64,000 bases of DNA, taken from NCBI RefSeq assembly GCF_900109745.1, contig NZ_FOAV01000020.1, positions 1 to 64,000 of the forward strand. The letters are read 5' to 3'. The stretch comes from Roseateles sp. YR242. GTDB lineage: Bacteria > Pseudomonadota > Gammaproteobacteria > Burkholderiales > Burkholderiaceae_C. The position numbers and the translations under genes are program-made. Of the stretch, positions 18,201 to 26,590 are shown piece by piece. Position 1 is the stretch's first letter; each line of letters starts with the position of its first letter. The notes beneath the pieces were generated by a model. It did not search any database. It had not been told where the DNA came from and was given only the letters and a program-made list of their open reading frames with translations.

Positions 18201-19959
18201 CGATCTGCGGCACGTCCAGCGGATCAGCCGTACGCAGGCGCACCGACCCATGTCGGTTGTGCGTGTAGGCCTTGAGGATGACCCAGCTCCACAGGTTGCG
18301 CTGTTCCTTGTCCACGCCCTTGTGGGCCCACAGCAGTTCCTTGGAATAGCCCCAGTAGTAGCCCCGGAACGCGGCGGGCACACCAAAGATGAAGAGGTCC
18401 GGGTCCCGCCGCACGGCCTGGTTGGCGGTCGACGACATCATCATTGCCAGTGCACCGCCGTTGGTGGAATACAGGCCGGAGCCGTCCTTGAGCCACTGCT
18501 GGGCGGCCACGTCGCTCGGGGTATCCGGGACAAAGGTGACGCCCTTGAGCGTCGAGAAATCCTGCCCCGCCTCGGTAATGACACTGACCTCGTAGCGGTC
18601 CTGCATGTGCCAGCCCACGCCAGGCAGGTGCACGATGGGTGCGATGACCTGGCCGGTGCGGTCCCGCGGGCCGGCAATGTTCAGGCTGGAGAGTGCTTCC
18701 CGGTCCCCGATGCCGCTGAGCATCAGCACCTGGGGGGTGTTGAAGGCGCCGCCACAGACGATCACTTCCTGCCGGGCGAACAGCTGCAAGGTCACCGGTT
18801 GCTCGCTCGTGGTGCCGGCCAGCGGGCTGGCGCGGTACAGATGCTGGCCCTGCAGCAGCTCCACGCCGATGGCCCGCGGCGGCATGCCCGCGTCCGCGCT
18901 GCGTTCAAACACCACGCGGGTGACGTGAACGCCGGTCTCGATCACGAGATGTTGAGGTTTGCATTTCTGCGTCCGCAGCAGGTGTTCGCGCAGCCCCTGC
19001 CGGCGCTTCCCGTCGGTCCCGATGGAGATCAATGACAGGTGGGCCCGCGATGGCAGGTCCGGCGAGCGGACGTTCGGGTCCAGGAACTGCAGCAGCTGCA
19101 GATGGGCCAGGGACCGCAGGAAGGTCCCCCGCTCGTCCTTGCCCCCCAGGGTGGCCAGGGCCACGTCGAGCAGCACCCGCAGGAAGGTACGATCGCCCTT
19201 CACAATGCTGGCAATCACCAGCGGGTCGATGAAGCTGGTGGGCAGCCAGCCTTGTGTGCCGTGCCCGCCCGGGTCCAGCTGCCGGCGCGGGTTGATGAAG
19301 GTGGCGATCTTGCGGGCCGTGGTCAGCACACTGCCCAGGAACCGCCGGCCAAACGTGTTGTAGACACCGTAGTACAGGCACTTCTCGATCTTGGGGAAGT
19401 AGCCCTGCATGTAATCCGAGCGCCAGGACGGGTCGTTGGTCCGGTCGGCGATCCAGTCCCAGTCCGCATCATTGGGCCGGATGATGATCATGGCGTAGTG
19501 CGCCGTGCACCCGCCAATGGCGGCGGTGCGCGGATACTGGATGCCGCCCTTGCCCGCCCCGCCTAGTTGAGAAGGGTCCTCGCCGGCGTTGTATTTGGCG
19601 TCCCGCCGCTGGCGGTGGTCGTCGTCGTAGTGCCGCACGGAGAACGTCCAGCTCATCTGGGCGTCCTCGGTGGCTGCGCCGTGGAAGGCCGGCACCACCG
19701 CGACCTGGCGCTCCCCTCCCGAGGTGTTGTCCCCGGGCTTGATCGGCAGCAACTTGCCGTCCGGGCCGAGCGAGGCATCACCGCCCGCCTCCAACAACAG
19801 CACCCGCTTGCCGCCCAGCGCCAGGCGGGCTGCCATCGTGCCGCCGCCAGCGCCCGAGCCGACAACGATGTAGTCGAACGGCGTCGTCAGCGGGTCACGT
19901 GCCTGCGCCAGCAGCGTGACCCGGTCCACCGGGGCATGGGAGGAATGGACGGCGCTCAT
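15271..19959 (-). CDS. GMC oxidoreductase fused to a patatin-like phospholipase with inserted membrane helices
   Basis: Start ATG 19959 (MSAVHSSHAP) lies one base after the stop of the upstream cytochrome gene. Residues 1-740 are a GMC flavoenzyme: FAD motif YIVVGSGAGGGTMAARLA near 32, LLLEAGG, the C-terminal HHACGTCRIGAD and a DASVFPRIPGY...PTYMIGEKAADVL block. After a 50-residue linker a patatin domain begins with the oxyanion motif LALSGGGVRS near 770 and nucleophile elbow SVSGGG near 805. About seven membrane helices follow (870-1130). The catalytic-Asp motif LSDGGHFDN appears near 1398, leading to FIVAVDAS. Total 1562 residues. GMC enzymes oxidise alcohols; patatins hydrolyse acyl lipids. 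An internal ATG at 17718 could also give a separate lipase. Joint action on lipid-derived alcohols is inference. Confidence 0.85.
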   Translation of the reverse strand: MSAVHSSHAPVDRVTLLAQARDPLTTPFDYIVVGSGAGGGTMAARLALGGKRVLLLEAGGDASLGPDGKLLPIKPGDNTSGGERQVAVVPAFHGAATEDAQMSWTFSVRHYDDDHRQRRDAKYNAGEDPSQLGGAGKGGIQYPRTAAIGGCTAHYAMIIIRPNDADWDWIADRTNDPSWRSDYMQGYFPKIEKCLYYGVYNTFGRRFLGSVLTTARKIATFINPRRQLDPGGHGTQGWLPTSFIDPLVIASIVKGDRTFLRVLLDVALATLGGKDERGTFLRSLAHLQLLQFLDPNVRSPDLPSRAHLSLISIGTDGKRRQGLREHLLRTQKCKPQHLVIETGVHVTRVVFERSADAGMPPRAIGVELLQGQHLYRASPLAGTTSEQPVTLQLFARQEVIVCGGAFNTPQVLMLSGIGDREALSSLNIAGPRDRTGQVIAPIVHLPGVGWHMQDRYEVSVITEAGQDFSTLKGVTFVPDTPSDVAAQQWLKDGSGLYSTNGGALAMMMSSTANQAVRRDPDLFIFGVPAAFRGYYWGYSKELLWAHKGVDKEQRNLWSWVILKAYTHNRHGSVRLRTADPLDVPQIDFHSFDEGDDDPQGAGAQEDVNALAEAVTRVREINKKIAVFGNEVQPGPGLPPGKGLDQWIRDEAWGHHACGTCRIGADRWTPDPARLTEPDAVLSSDFRVHGVQGLRVVDASVFPRIPGYFIVTPTYMIGEKAADVLLADSQDYPRALRAVEAQEIHRRRMAAKLPLSTAPAREADELPADTVGLALSGGGVRSATFCLGVLQALAARGRLRQVDMISSVSGGGYIGAFLGRLFTQQSECVEDKAGRVEAILTTPSSPEVWWLRKHANYIDSGSRTDLQSDVAIVLRNLAFVHVWIGALVFGLFGLARLLVDAWPEPYVPAWTFHGIGLSPWWPLPVLILLLAVVPTAAGYWFVLKDPHEGRGVLLPLWLWVALLGCAVFALGVPALLPWGGLALVLLLLAWTAQEVASWGIPDDDPERARRGPKRAAGTPAPTPPSLIIRTRLSRALGSALFGLGLTLAWVVLDSVSRAAGEGDFTVTGWSMLVLPPLLALLRGVAMQYLGGKPTPLLPSRPLAQQLLLASVAFGLLILLLFYLDAMVHWSFRWPDVGPWLVFSTLLASLVVARIFPFLNLSSLQAGYAQKLVRNFLGASNAARVHPPGVDAPVPINLADAGDDIDFDAYRPQQHGGPLHLIGACVNDTVDRNSGRQLRDDKGLSLCVGPAGLSIGRRHHALWKKVEDERAELHRVPVEPLRVAPDPNQFHVLARRDGKPVEVERLKLGQWTAISGAAYTTGLGRGTTLAKSLLLGLLNIRIGYWWDSGIAAGQRPGRFPPGLWRRIKSLPGVAFRLQAALLDEWRAWFPGASSQLWYLSDGGHFDNTGVYELVRRRLPFIVAVDASQDEAYQFDDLALLTRQVRLDFNATIEWLCPADLQTAVPGWIAQRIDLGALGALSDLKRDGTHYAAMARISYANQPGEASWLLLVKPSVGANIPTDVRYYAQTHAAFPNQSTANQFFDDDQWEAYRMLGQDAGLSVFR

Positions 19960-19960
19960 G

Positions 19961-22900
19961 TCAGAGCGTCTCCAGGAAGGCCTTGAGCTGCCGCTTCTCC
20001 TCATCGGTCAGGCTCTGCGCGAACCAGTGCCCCCGGTCCAGCACGAAGTCCGGGCACTTGCTGGCCTTGAGCAGCGGCTTGCCGGCCTCCTGCAGGAAGG
20101 CGTCCAGCGCGGCACCCTTGTCGTCCGTCAGTTCCTCCTTCTGCACCCGCAGCATGCCCCGCACCAACCCGGCCACCGCATGGAAGAGGTCCAGCGGCGG
20201 CGCCTCCGGGTTGATGTTCATCAGCAGGTTGACCGGCGTGCCGGTCGGGATCGGCCCCAGGCGGATGTCCGCGACGCGGCCATCCACAAAGGCGGTGGCG
20301 ACCCCGCCGATGGCCAGAAAGGCGACAGCGCTCAGCCCGAAGACCACTCGCGCCGCGGTGCGGGCATGCTGCTGCACCAGGAACCACACACCACCGGCCA
20401 GCGCCACGGCGGGGATCAGCCACAGCCAGGGCAAGATGGTGTCGATGGCCGAGGCGCGCAGCAACGCGGCAAAGAGCGCGGCAAAGACGGTCAGCGCAAA
20501 TCCGGCCAGCCGTGCCCGGCCGACCAATACCAGCACGATGGCCAGCAGCGCGGCCAGCCACCACAGCCAGCCGGTGAGGAAGGCGGTCAGGCCCTTGCCG
20601 GCCACGCCTTCCACCAGAGGCCGGATGAACGGTGCGCGGAAATCGATCCAGGAACGTTCCGTGGTCCGGTAGATGAAACCCGGCTCATTCGCCAGCGATG
20701 GGAGGCGGTGGCGCATGTCCCCGGGCCGGCCGCTGCCGCTGGCACGCCGCTCCGGCCACAGCAGCTTGTCGATGGCATCGTCAAATGCCGCGAGCCGCCC
20801 CTTGATGGACGGGTCGCCGTTATAGAGGCCCAGCGCGTTGTTGTGCAGCAGCGGCGCGGCCGTCCACAGGCTGGCCAGCGAGGCGGGCCGGTAATAGCCG
20901 GGGCCGCCGGCAGGTGGCACATAGCTGTCGTTGTTGCCCCAGCGGTCCACGCCCGTCTCGGCCGCCAGCAGCGGGTTGTAAAAGCGTACGACGCCCACGG
21001 CCGGCAACGCCTTGTAGGTGTCGGAGGAGAAGTTGTCCCACACCTGACCGCGCATGCCGTTGGTGCCCATCGAACGGCCAGAGTTGGTGCCGACCAGGGT
21101 GATGGGCACGCGGATGTCGTTGGAGAGGTAGTTGTCCTTGAGGAAGTCCCGGCCCTGTGCCTGTTCATCGGCGAGGAAGGCCTCCAGCCGCTTGACGTAG
21201 GCCAGGTAAGCCGGGCTGGCCTTGAAGGCATCCCATTCGGCGAAGTCCATCGGCAGCGTCAGGGCGGCGGGCCGAATGCCGCCCGCGGCTGCGCTGGCCG
21301 CGCCCGCCGGGGCTGCGGCCGCGCGCCAGTCCCGCGAGAAGCCCCATTGCTGCTGCGCCGGCTGCTTGCTGGAATGGCACACCGCGCAATGCTGGATGAA
21401 GACCTGGCGGCCCGGGTTCACATCAGCGGCATGGGCGGCCAGGCGCACCTTCCCGTCCGCCGTTGCCGACAGCTTCATGGCCTGGGTGGAGGTGACCCCG
21501 GTGCGTGGCGAGACGTAGGTAAAGAAGGACTCCAGCTGCGGAATACGGAAGGCTTCGGTGGCCTGCCAGTAGACAGACTTGTCCTGGATGGTGGCGAGCT
21601 CGAACGGCCGCTGCGGCTTGAAACCGATCACCGGGTTGTGCAGGTGGCGCCATTGCTCCGAATAGGTGCCGATATTGAGATAGACGCGGGACAGCGCGCC
21701 TTCCACGCCGATGCTGTCCGCCCCATCCAGCAACACGCGCGGGGTGTGGCGGGGATTGGTCTGGAAGTTCGGCGCATCCTCGATCCCGCGTTGGCGCAGG
21801 TTGGCGGCGCTCTGCTGCTCCGGCGGGTTCTCTTTGGCGCGGGCCAGGCGAGGGTTGATCTCGAAGATCGCCGTGATGGTGTTGGCGTTGTTGATGTGGT
21901 CCGTGCTCACCAGCGAGGTGTCGATGGTGCCGGGCTGCTGGCTGGCCACGAACTGCCACAGGAAGCTGTTGGGCTTCTTCAGGTTGGAGAACGCCTTGTC
22001 CGGCGTCCAGTATTGGGAGCCGATGACGCTGGACATGTTGGCCCAGCCCGGATTGGCGGGATCGGCCGGCGGGTTCAACGGGTGTGGGCCCACATGGCAG
22101 AAGGCACAGGCCATGCTGATGCGGAAGGGGCGCACCAGCTTCGGGTCGGCCCGAATGGTGTCGTCGGTGTAGTAGGCATCCGGCGTTGGGCTGTTGAGCA
22201 CCCGCTCGTTCCAGTAGCTGCGCGCCTGCGAGGCCGCCGCAGAATCGCCGAAGAAGTCCGGGTTGAGCATCAGCCGCAGCCCCACCACCCCCGAGGCGTA
22301 GCCATAGATCAGCGGGTCGATGCCGTCGTCCGGCATCTGCTTGACGGTCTCGTCGTAGAGCTTCTGGTCGCCGATGCGAAAGAACTCCTTGTACGCGGCA
22401 CCCTGGTGGCTGGGGGGCGGCTTGATCACTTCCGCCAGCTTGCCGGTCTTGGCGTCGATGTCGTTGGCGGGCTGCGGCAGCTTGACCTTGTCGCCATCCG
22501 CCTGGTCCAGGTAGAGGCCGAGGATGCGCTTGCCAGGCTCCTTCTGGGCGCGCAGGCCCGGCTGGTTGATCAGGCCGGCTTCCTTGAAGCGAGCGGCGCG
22601 CTGGCGCGAATCGATCAGGATGAGGAAGTCCGCAATGCCGTAGCCGTTTTCCTGCAGCCAGCCCCAGAACGCATCATTGCCCTCCCCCCACAGCATCCAG
22701 GTGTTCTGGCCCCGGATGGCGGAACGGGCATCGTCAGGCACCACCGTACCGTTGAAATAGTCGATGGGCCGCAGCGCACCATCCGGGCCCACCACCTGGT
22801 CCACCTCGCTGAAGAGATTGCGCATCTCCGTGGGGAAGCACATCTTGATGCGCCGGTAGAGCGTGGAGCCATTGGGGCTGCGGCTGCCGCTGGCCGCTTC

Positions 22901-23209
22901 GTCGCCGGGGGCGGCGGCTTCCACGCGGTTGGAGAGCTTTTCCCAACCCGGCTGCGAGCGCGGAGTGAGAGACGCAGCCGGGTAGTGGGCGCGGATCTCG
23001 TCCAGCGACGGGCCCGAGGATGAGGCGGCAGAGGCGGCAGGCGCTGCCGCCGTGGCGGACGCGGTGGAGCCCTTCGGCGCGGTCGTCGATGCCGGCGCGG
23101 AGCCGGACCAGCTCATCGTGGCGGCCAGAAAGGCAGACAGCCACACACCACCTGCACGACGCGTCGCCAGCAGCGAACGAGTCCAGGCCACGACCATTCC
23201 AACCGGCAT
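19961..23209 (-). CDS. Large di-haem c-type cytochrome with C-terminal membrane domain
   Basis: Start ATG 23209 has GGAGG eight bases upstream. The 1082-residue protein has a Sec signal peptide, an Ala/Ser-rich linker, and two haem-binding CxxCH motifs: CAFCH near 367 and CAVCH near 607. A peroxidase-like SLWTAAPLLHNN element follows, as found in di-haem peroxidase/RoxA-type cytochromes. After that come several membrane helices (about 870-970) and a C-terminal soluble part with ADIRLGPIPTGTP and LTDEEKRQLKAFLETL. Family di-haem peroxidases are usually 330-650 residues, so this is far larger. Its stop is one base from the start of the GMC-patatin gene, implying translational coupling; it is a natural electron acceptor for the GMC flavoenzyme (inference). 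Confidence 0.8.
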   Translation of the reverse strand: MPVGMVVAWTRSLLATRRAGGVWLSAFLAATMSWSGSAPASTTAPKGSTASATAAAPAASAASSSGPSLDEIRAHYPAASLTPRSQPGWEKLSNRVEAAAPGDEAASGSRSPNGSTLYRRIKMCFPTEMRNLFSEVDQVVGPDGALRPIDYFNGTVVPDDARSAIRGQNTWMLWGEGNDAFWGWLQENGYGIADFLILIDSRQRAARFKEAGLINQPGLRAQKEPGKRILGLYLDQADGDKVKLPQPANDIDAKTGKLAEVIKPPPSHQGAAYKEFFRIGDQKLYDETVKQMPDDGIDPLIYGYASGVVGLRLMLNPDFFGDSAAASQARSYWNERVLNSPTPDAYYTDDTIRADPKLVRPFRISMACAFCHVGPHPLNPPADPANPGWANMSSVIGSQYWTPDKAFSNLKKPNSFLWQFVASQQPGTIDTSLVSTDHINNANTITAIFEINPRLARAKENPPEQQSAANLRQRGIEDAPNFQTNPRHTPRVLLDGADSIGVEGALSRVYLNIGTYSEQWRHLHNPVIGFKPQRPFELATIQDKSVYWQATEAFRIPQLESFFTYVSPRTGVTSTQAMKLSATADGKVRLAAHAADVNPGRQVFIQHCAVCHSSKQPAQQQWGFSRDWRAAAAPAGAASAAAGGIRPAALTLPMDFAEWDAFKASPAYLAYVKRLEAFLADEQAQGRDFLKDNYLSNDIRVPITLVGTNSGRSMGTNGMRGQVWDNFSSDTYKALPAVGVVRFYNPLLAAETGVDRWGNNDSYVPPAGGPGYYRPASLASLWTAAPLLHNNALGLYNGDPSIKGRLAAFDDAIDKLLWPERRASGSGRPGDMRHRLPSLANEPGFIYRTTERSWIDFRAPFIRPLVEGVAGKGLTAFLTGWLWWLAALLAIVLVLVGRARLAGFALTVFAALFAALLRASAIDTILPWLWLIPAVALAGGVWFLVQQHARTAARVVFGLSAVAFLAIGGVATAFVDGRVADIRLGPIPTGTPVNLLMNINPEAPPLDLFHAVAGLVRGMLRVQKEELTDDKGAALDAFLQEAGKPLLKASKCPDFVLDRGHWFAQSLTDEEKRQLKAFLETL

Positions 23210-23661
23210 GGTTCATCCTCCATAGACCCGAGGGGTGTCTCGCAGCGTCCGGTGGCAGGCCACCTCCAGGAGGTGCCGTCAGGCCGTGTGTTTTGTTGAA
23301 GTGGGCTTGCGTGACTTTGTTGGCACAGGATCGCAGGAATGCAAGGAGTCAGCGTCAACAGATTGAAGGATGCGCTGCATTCAAGTGACAGCGCAAAAAA
23401 CGTCCTCGTCCAAAGCCAGGGAGACCAGCAGAATTCCTCTCAGGGCTGCTGCGGAGATTCCCTAGATGCAATCGGGGTTTCCGTGAACAAAATCAATCAG
23501 AGGTCGGCTTTCGGAGGATGGTGACGAGCCTGATAGCGCTACCATTTGCAACGTGGATGTCAGGGAGTAGACACCATCGATCGAACGCGCAAAGTCACAA
23601 GCGCGTCGACGATTCGCGATGGTCCATCGCGAGGCCCCCGGGGCTTTATTGGGAGCACACC
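23210..23661. promoter_or_regulatory. Divergent intergenic region between the cytochrome operon and the chemoreceptor
   Basis: These 450 bases carry the ribosome-binding site of the cytochrome gene (GGAGG just after 23210 on the minus strand) and presumably both promoters. An ATG at 23518 opens a frame into the chemoreceptor gene, but the extension looks non-coding. No clear inverted repeat or sigma-28-type promoter could be assigned by eye. Confidence 0.35.
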
Positions 23662-25233
23662 TTGAATACCACGCACAGTCACGGAACCCTGAGCGCGCGG
23701 CTCAGCATCGCGCAGCAGTTTGTCCTGCTGGTCGGCCTCGCCGCCGCCATCCTGCTGGGCATCAGCGCCATCAGCCTGGTCCGCGTGAAGGCTTTGGGCC
23801 AGACGGTCGACGAACTGGCCAACGAGCAGGTCGAGCTTCTGCAGCTGGCCCAGCGCTGGCGCAACAACATCGCGGTCAATTCGACCCGTGTGTTCGCCGT
23901 CATCCTCTCCGATGGCGACGAGCTTCAGAACTATTTCAAGGACGTGATGGCTGCCACCACGGCCGACACATCTGCTGCGCAGAAGCGCTATACCGAGCTG
24001 GAAAAGTCGCCCGAAGGGTTGAGCATCCTTGAGGAACTCGCCACGGCGCGCAAGCCCTACATGGAGGCCCGCGACAAGGCACTGGCCCTGAAGAAGGCTG
24101 GCGACCTGGCACAGGCCAAGTCGCTCGCGCTCAGCAGCTATGCGCCGTTGATGGAGAAGTACAACGGGATGGCCGACAAGATGGTGGCCTACCAGGCGCG
24201 CCGCGCCGGGGAGCATGGTGAAGAAGCCGCCGCGATGATCGCCGCCTACCGCTGGACCATCATCGTGTCCGGCATCGCCGGCCTGACACTGCTGGGCGTC
24301 TTTGCCTGGCTGATGGTGTCGGGCATTCGCCGTTCGCTGGGCCAGGCCATACAGGCGGTCAAGGCCATCGGTGAAGGCGATCTCTCGCAGGACATCCAGG
24401 TGGTCGGCCGCGGCGAAGTGGCCGACATGCTGAACGCCACACAGCAGATGCAGCTCTCGCTGGCCCGCATCGTGAGTTCTGTGCGTCAAGGCAGCGAGCA
24501 CATCGCTTCGGGCTCCAGCCAGATCGCCAACGGCAATGCGGACCTGAGCCAGCGCACCGAAGAACAGGCGGCCAACCTGGAAGAAACGGCGGCCTCGATG
24601 GAGGAACTGACCAGCACCGTGCGCAGCAATGCCGACACCGCCAAGGAAGCCGCCCGTCTGGCTGGCGAGGCGTCGACAGCGGCTGCCGGCGGTGGCGTGG
24701 TGGTGGGCAATGTGGTCACGACCATGCAGGACATCGTCACCTCGTCGCGCCGCATTACCGACATCATCGGTGTGATCGACGGCATCGCCTTCCAGACCAA
24801 CATCCTGGCGCTGAACGCGGCAGTGGAAGCCGCCCGTGCCGGCGAGCAGGGCCGCGGCTTCGCGGTGGTGGCAGCGGAAGTGCGCACGCTGGCGCAACGC
24901 TCGGCGGGTGCGGCCAAGGAGATCAAGCAATTGATCGAGGACAGCTCGCAGAAGGTGGAAGCCGGTACACGCCTGGTGGACGACGCCGGCCGCAGCATGA
25001 CCTCCATCGTGGCCCAGGTGCAGAAGGTCAACGACCTGCTGGGCGAGATTTCCCACTCCACCACCGAGCAGACCTCCGGCATCAGCCAGGTGGGCGACGC
25101 GGTGGCGCAGCTGGACCAGGTGACGCAACAGAACGCCGCACTGGTTGAAGAAAGCGCGGCAGCGGCAGACAGCCTGCGGCACCAGGCGGAGCAGCTGGCG
25201 CAGACCGTACGGGTATTCAAGCTGCGGGCTTGA
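23662..25233 (+). CDS. Methyl-accepting chemotaxis protein
   Basis: I place the start at TTG 23662, six bases after GGGAG; the alternative ATG at 23518 would add 48 unlikely residues. The 523-residue product has helix 1 ([18 protein letters not shown]), a periplasmic four-helix-bundle-type ligand domain, helix 2 near 200 ([20 protein letters not shown]), a HAMP segment ([16 protein letters not shown]) and a coiled-coil signalling domain. The conserved hairpin tip [20 protein letters not shown] is present. There is no C-terminal NWETF-like pentapeptide for CheR/CheB tethering. The ligand cannot be inferred; no chemotaxis genes are adjacent. Confidence 0.9.
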   Translation: MNTTHSHGTLSARLSIAQQFVLLVGLAAAILLGISAISLVRVKALGQTVDELANEQVELLQLAQRWRNNIAVNSTRVFAVILSDGDELQNYFKDVMAATTADTSAAQKRYTELEKSPEGLSILEELATARKPYMEARDKALALKKAGDLAQAKSLALSSYAPLMEKYNGMADKMVAYQARRAGEHGEEAAAMIAAYRWTIIVSGIAGLTLLGVFAWLMVSGIRRSLGQAIQAVKAIGEGDLSQDIQVVGRGEVADMLNATQQMQLSLARIVSSVRQGSEHIASGSSQIANGNADLSQRTEEQAANLEETAASMEELTSTVRSNADTAKEAARLAGEASTAAAGGGVVVGNVVTTMQDIVTSSRRITDIIGVIDGIAFQTNILALNAAVEAARAGEQGRGFAVVAAEVRTLAQRSAGAAKEIKQLIEDSSQKVEAGTRLVDDAGRSMTSIVAQVQKVNDLLGEISHSTTEQTSGISQVGDAVAQLDQVTQQNAALVEESAAAADSLRHQAEQLAQTVRVFKLRA

Positions 25234-25263
25234 CGCCGACGCCGCCAGGGTGGACAACGGTGC

Positions 25264-25641
25264 ATGACCCAGCACCGTAGCGCAACATGCCTTTGTGGCC
25301 AGGTCCGGGTCGCTGTCCGGGGTGAGCCGCTGCGCGTGGGCATCTGCCACTGCGCCAACTGCCACAAGGAAAGCGGCTCGGCGTTCACCTTCTATGCCGT
25401 CTGGCCGGTGGCGCAGTTCGAGCACAGTGGCCAGACCACCGAATCACGCGGGCAGCACTTCTGCCCACGCTGTGGGTCGCCGATGTTCTCGGTCGATGAA
25501 CACGAAGCGGAGATCAAGCTGGGCAGCCTGTCGGATGTACCCAGCGGCCTGAAGCCCAGCTATGAGCTGTGGGTGAAGCGGCGGGAGCCGTGGCTGCAGC
25601 CTATCGACGGCGCCGTGCAATACGAGGAGGACCGTCCATGA
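25264..25641 (+). CDS. GFA/CENP-V family zinc-binding protein
   Basis: The 125-residue product has the zinc-ligand pattern of the glutathione-dependent formaldehyde-activating (GFA) family: CLCGQVRV near the start, CHCANCHKESGSAF, and FCPRCGSPMF near residue 72. Typical length is 120-160 residues. Some relatives were linked to S-hydroxymethylglutathione formation, but that activity is disputed and most members are uncharacterised. It begins 30 bases after the chemoreceptor stop, with a weak ribosome-binding site. The frmR-frmA formaldehyde genes sit about 23 kb away in the same window, not linked. Confidence 0.8.
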   Translation: MTQHRSATCLCGQVRVAVRGEPLRVGICHCANCHKESGSAFTFYAVWPVAQFEHSGQTTESRGQHFCPRCGSPMFSVDEHEAEIKLGSLSDVPSGLKPSYELWVKRREPWLQPIDGAVQYEEDRP

Positions 25642-25695
25642 CGGTCCGGCCATTCACCTCCTCCCGTAGTACGCTTCGGCGCAGGGAGTATGCAA

Positions 25696-26490
25696 ATGCT
25701 GATAGGCCAATTGTCCGATCCACATGTCCGTGCGCACGGCGTGCTGTATCAAGGCGTCGTCGACTCGAACCAGGCGCTCATCGAAGCCATCGATCATCTG
25801 CTGCGCATCGACAAGCGGCCCGACCTGGTCCTGGTCACCGGTGATCTGGTCGATGAAGGTCGCCCTGAGGAATATGCGGTGGCCCGAGCGTTGCTGGCCC
25901 GCCTGCCCATGCCTTACCTGGTCATTCCCGGCAACCACGACCATCGCGAGAATTTCCGGGCCGCATTCCAGGACCACGGCTATCTGCCCGCGGAAGGCCC
26001 CCTGCACTACTGCGTGGACGACTACGCTGTTCGCTTCATCGGGCTGGACTCATGTGTTCCCACGCTTCACCACGGCCACATCGATGCGGACGGCCTGGCG
26101 TGGCTCGACGGCGTGCTGGAGAGCAACCCCGTCAAACCCACGGTGGTGATGCTGCACCACCCCCCGTTTGTCTGCGGCATTCCCTACATGGACGAATATC
26201 GCTACATCGACCCGGCGCCGTTGGCCGCCGTGCTGCAGCGCTACAGCAACATCGAGCTGGTGTTGTGCGGCCATGTACACCGTTCCATGTTGCGCCGCTG
26301 GGCCGGCACCGTGGTGTGCGCCTGCCCCAGCACCGTCACCGAAATCGACCTGCAGCTGCTGCCCAACGCCTTGCCCAGCAGCCATGCAGGCCCACGCGGC
26401 TGCATGCTGCACCTGTGGGACGAGCACCTGGGCATGCTCAGCCACACCAGCCTGGTGGGCGAATCACCCGGCCCCTACCCATTCGCCTGA
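25696..26490 (+). CDS. Calcineurin-like metallophosphoesterase (CpdA/GpdQ-like)
   Basis: Two in-frame ATGs occur at 25690 and 25696; GGGAG is better spaced for 25696, giving 264 residues. All five metal-ligand blocks of class III phosphodiesterases are present: DPH near residue 9, GDLVDEG, GNHDHR, HHPPF and GHVHR. The family includes 3',5'-cAMP phosphodiesterase CpdA and glycerophosphodiesterase GpdQ; the order and spacing of motifs cannot decide between them. No signal peptide is seen, so it acts in the cytoplasm. It is convergent with the end of the sugar operon, with 100 bases between the stops. Confidence 0.85.
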   Translation: MLIGQLSDPHVRAHGVLYQGVVDSNQALIEAIDHLLRIDKRPDLVLVTGDLVDEGRPEEYAVARALLARLPMPYLVIPGNHDHRENFRAAFQDHGYLPAEGPLHYCVDDYAVRFIGLDSCVPTLHHGHIDADGLAWLDGVLESNPVKPTVVMLHHPPFVCGIPYMDEYRYIDPAPLAAVLQRYSNIELVLCGHVHRSMLRRWAGTVVCACPSTVTEIDLQLLPNALPSSHAGPRGCMLHLWDEHLGMLSHTSLVGESPGPYPFA

Positions 26491-26590
26491 GCTCTCGTAC
26501 ACACGATATGCACTGGCCACTCGCGGTGGCAAATCCTCGATGACGGAGGGCGAACCTAGCCATCCCACCGATACCTGCGCACCAACCCTC

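Noticed and set aside
16321-19035. Open plus-strand frame of about 900 codons across the GMC-patatin gene
   Set aside because: It mirrors the minus-strand gene, has high His/Gln/Arg content and no domain, and lacks a ribosome-binding site; typical of antisense frames in GC-rich DNA.
19916-23023. Open plus-strand frame of about 1035 codons opposite the cytochrome gene
   Set aside because: Same reason: no motif, Arg/Gly/Ala-rich composition, and a convincing cytochrome with two CxxCH motifs lies on the other strand.
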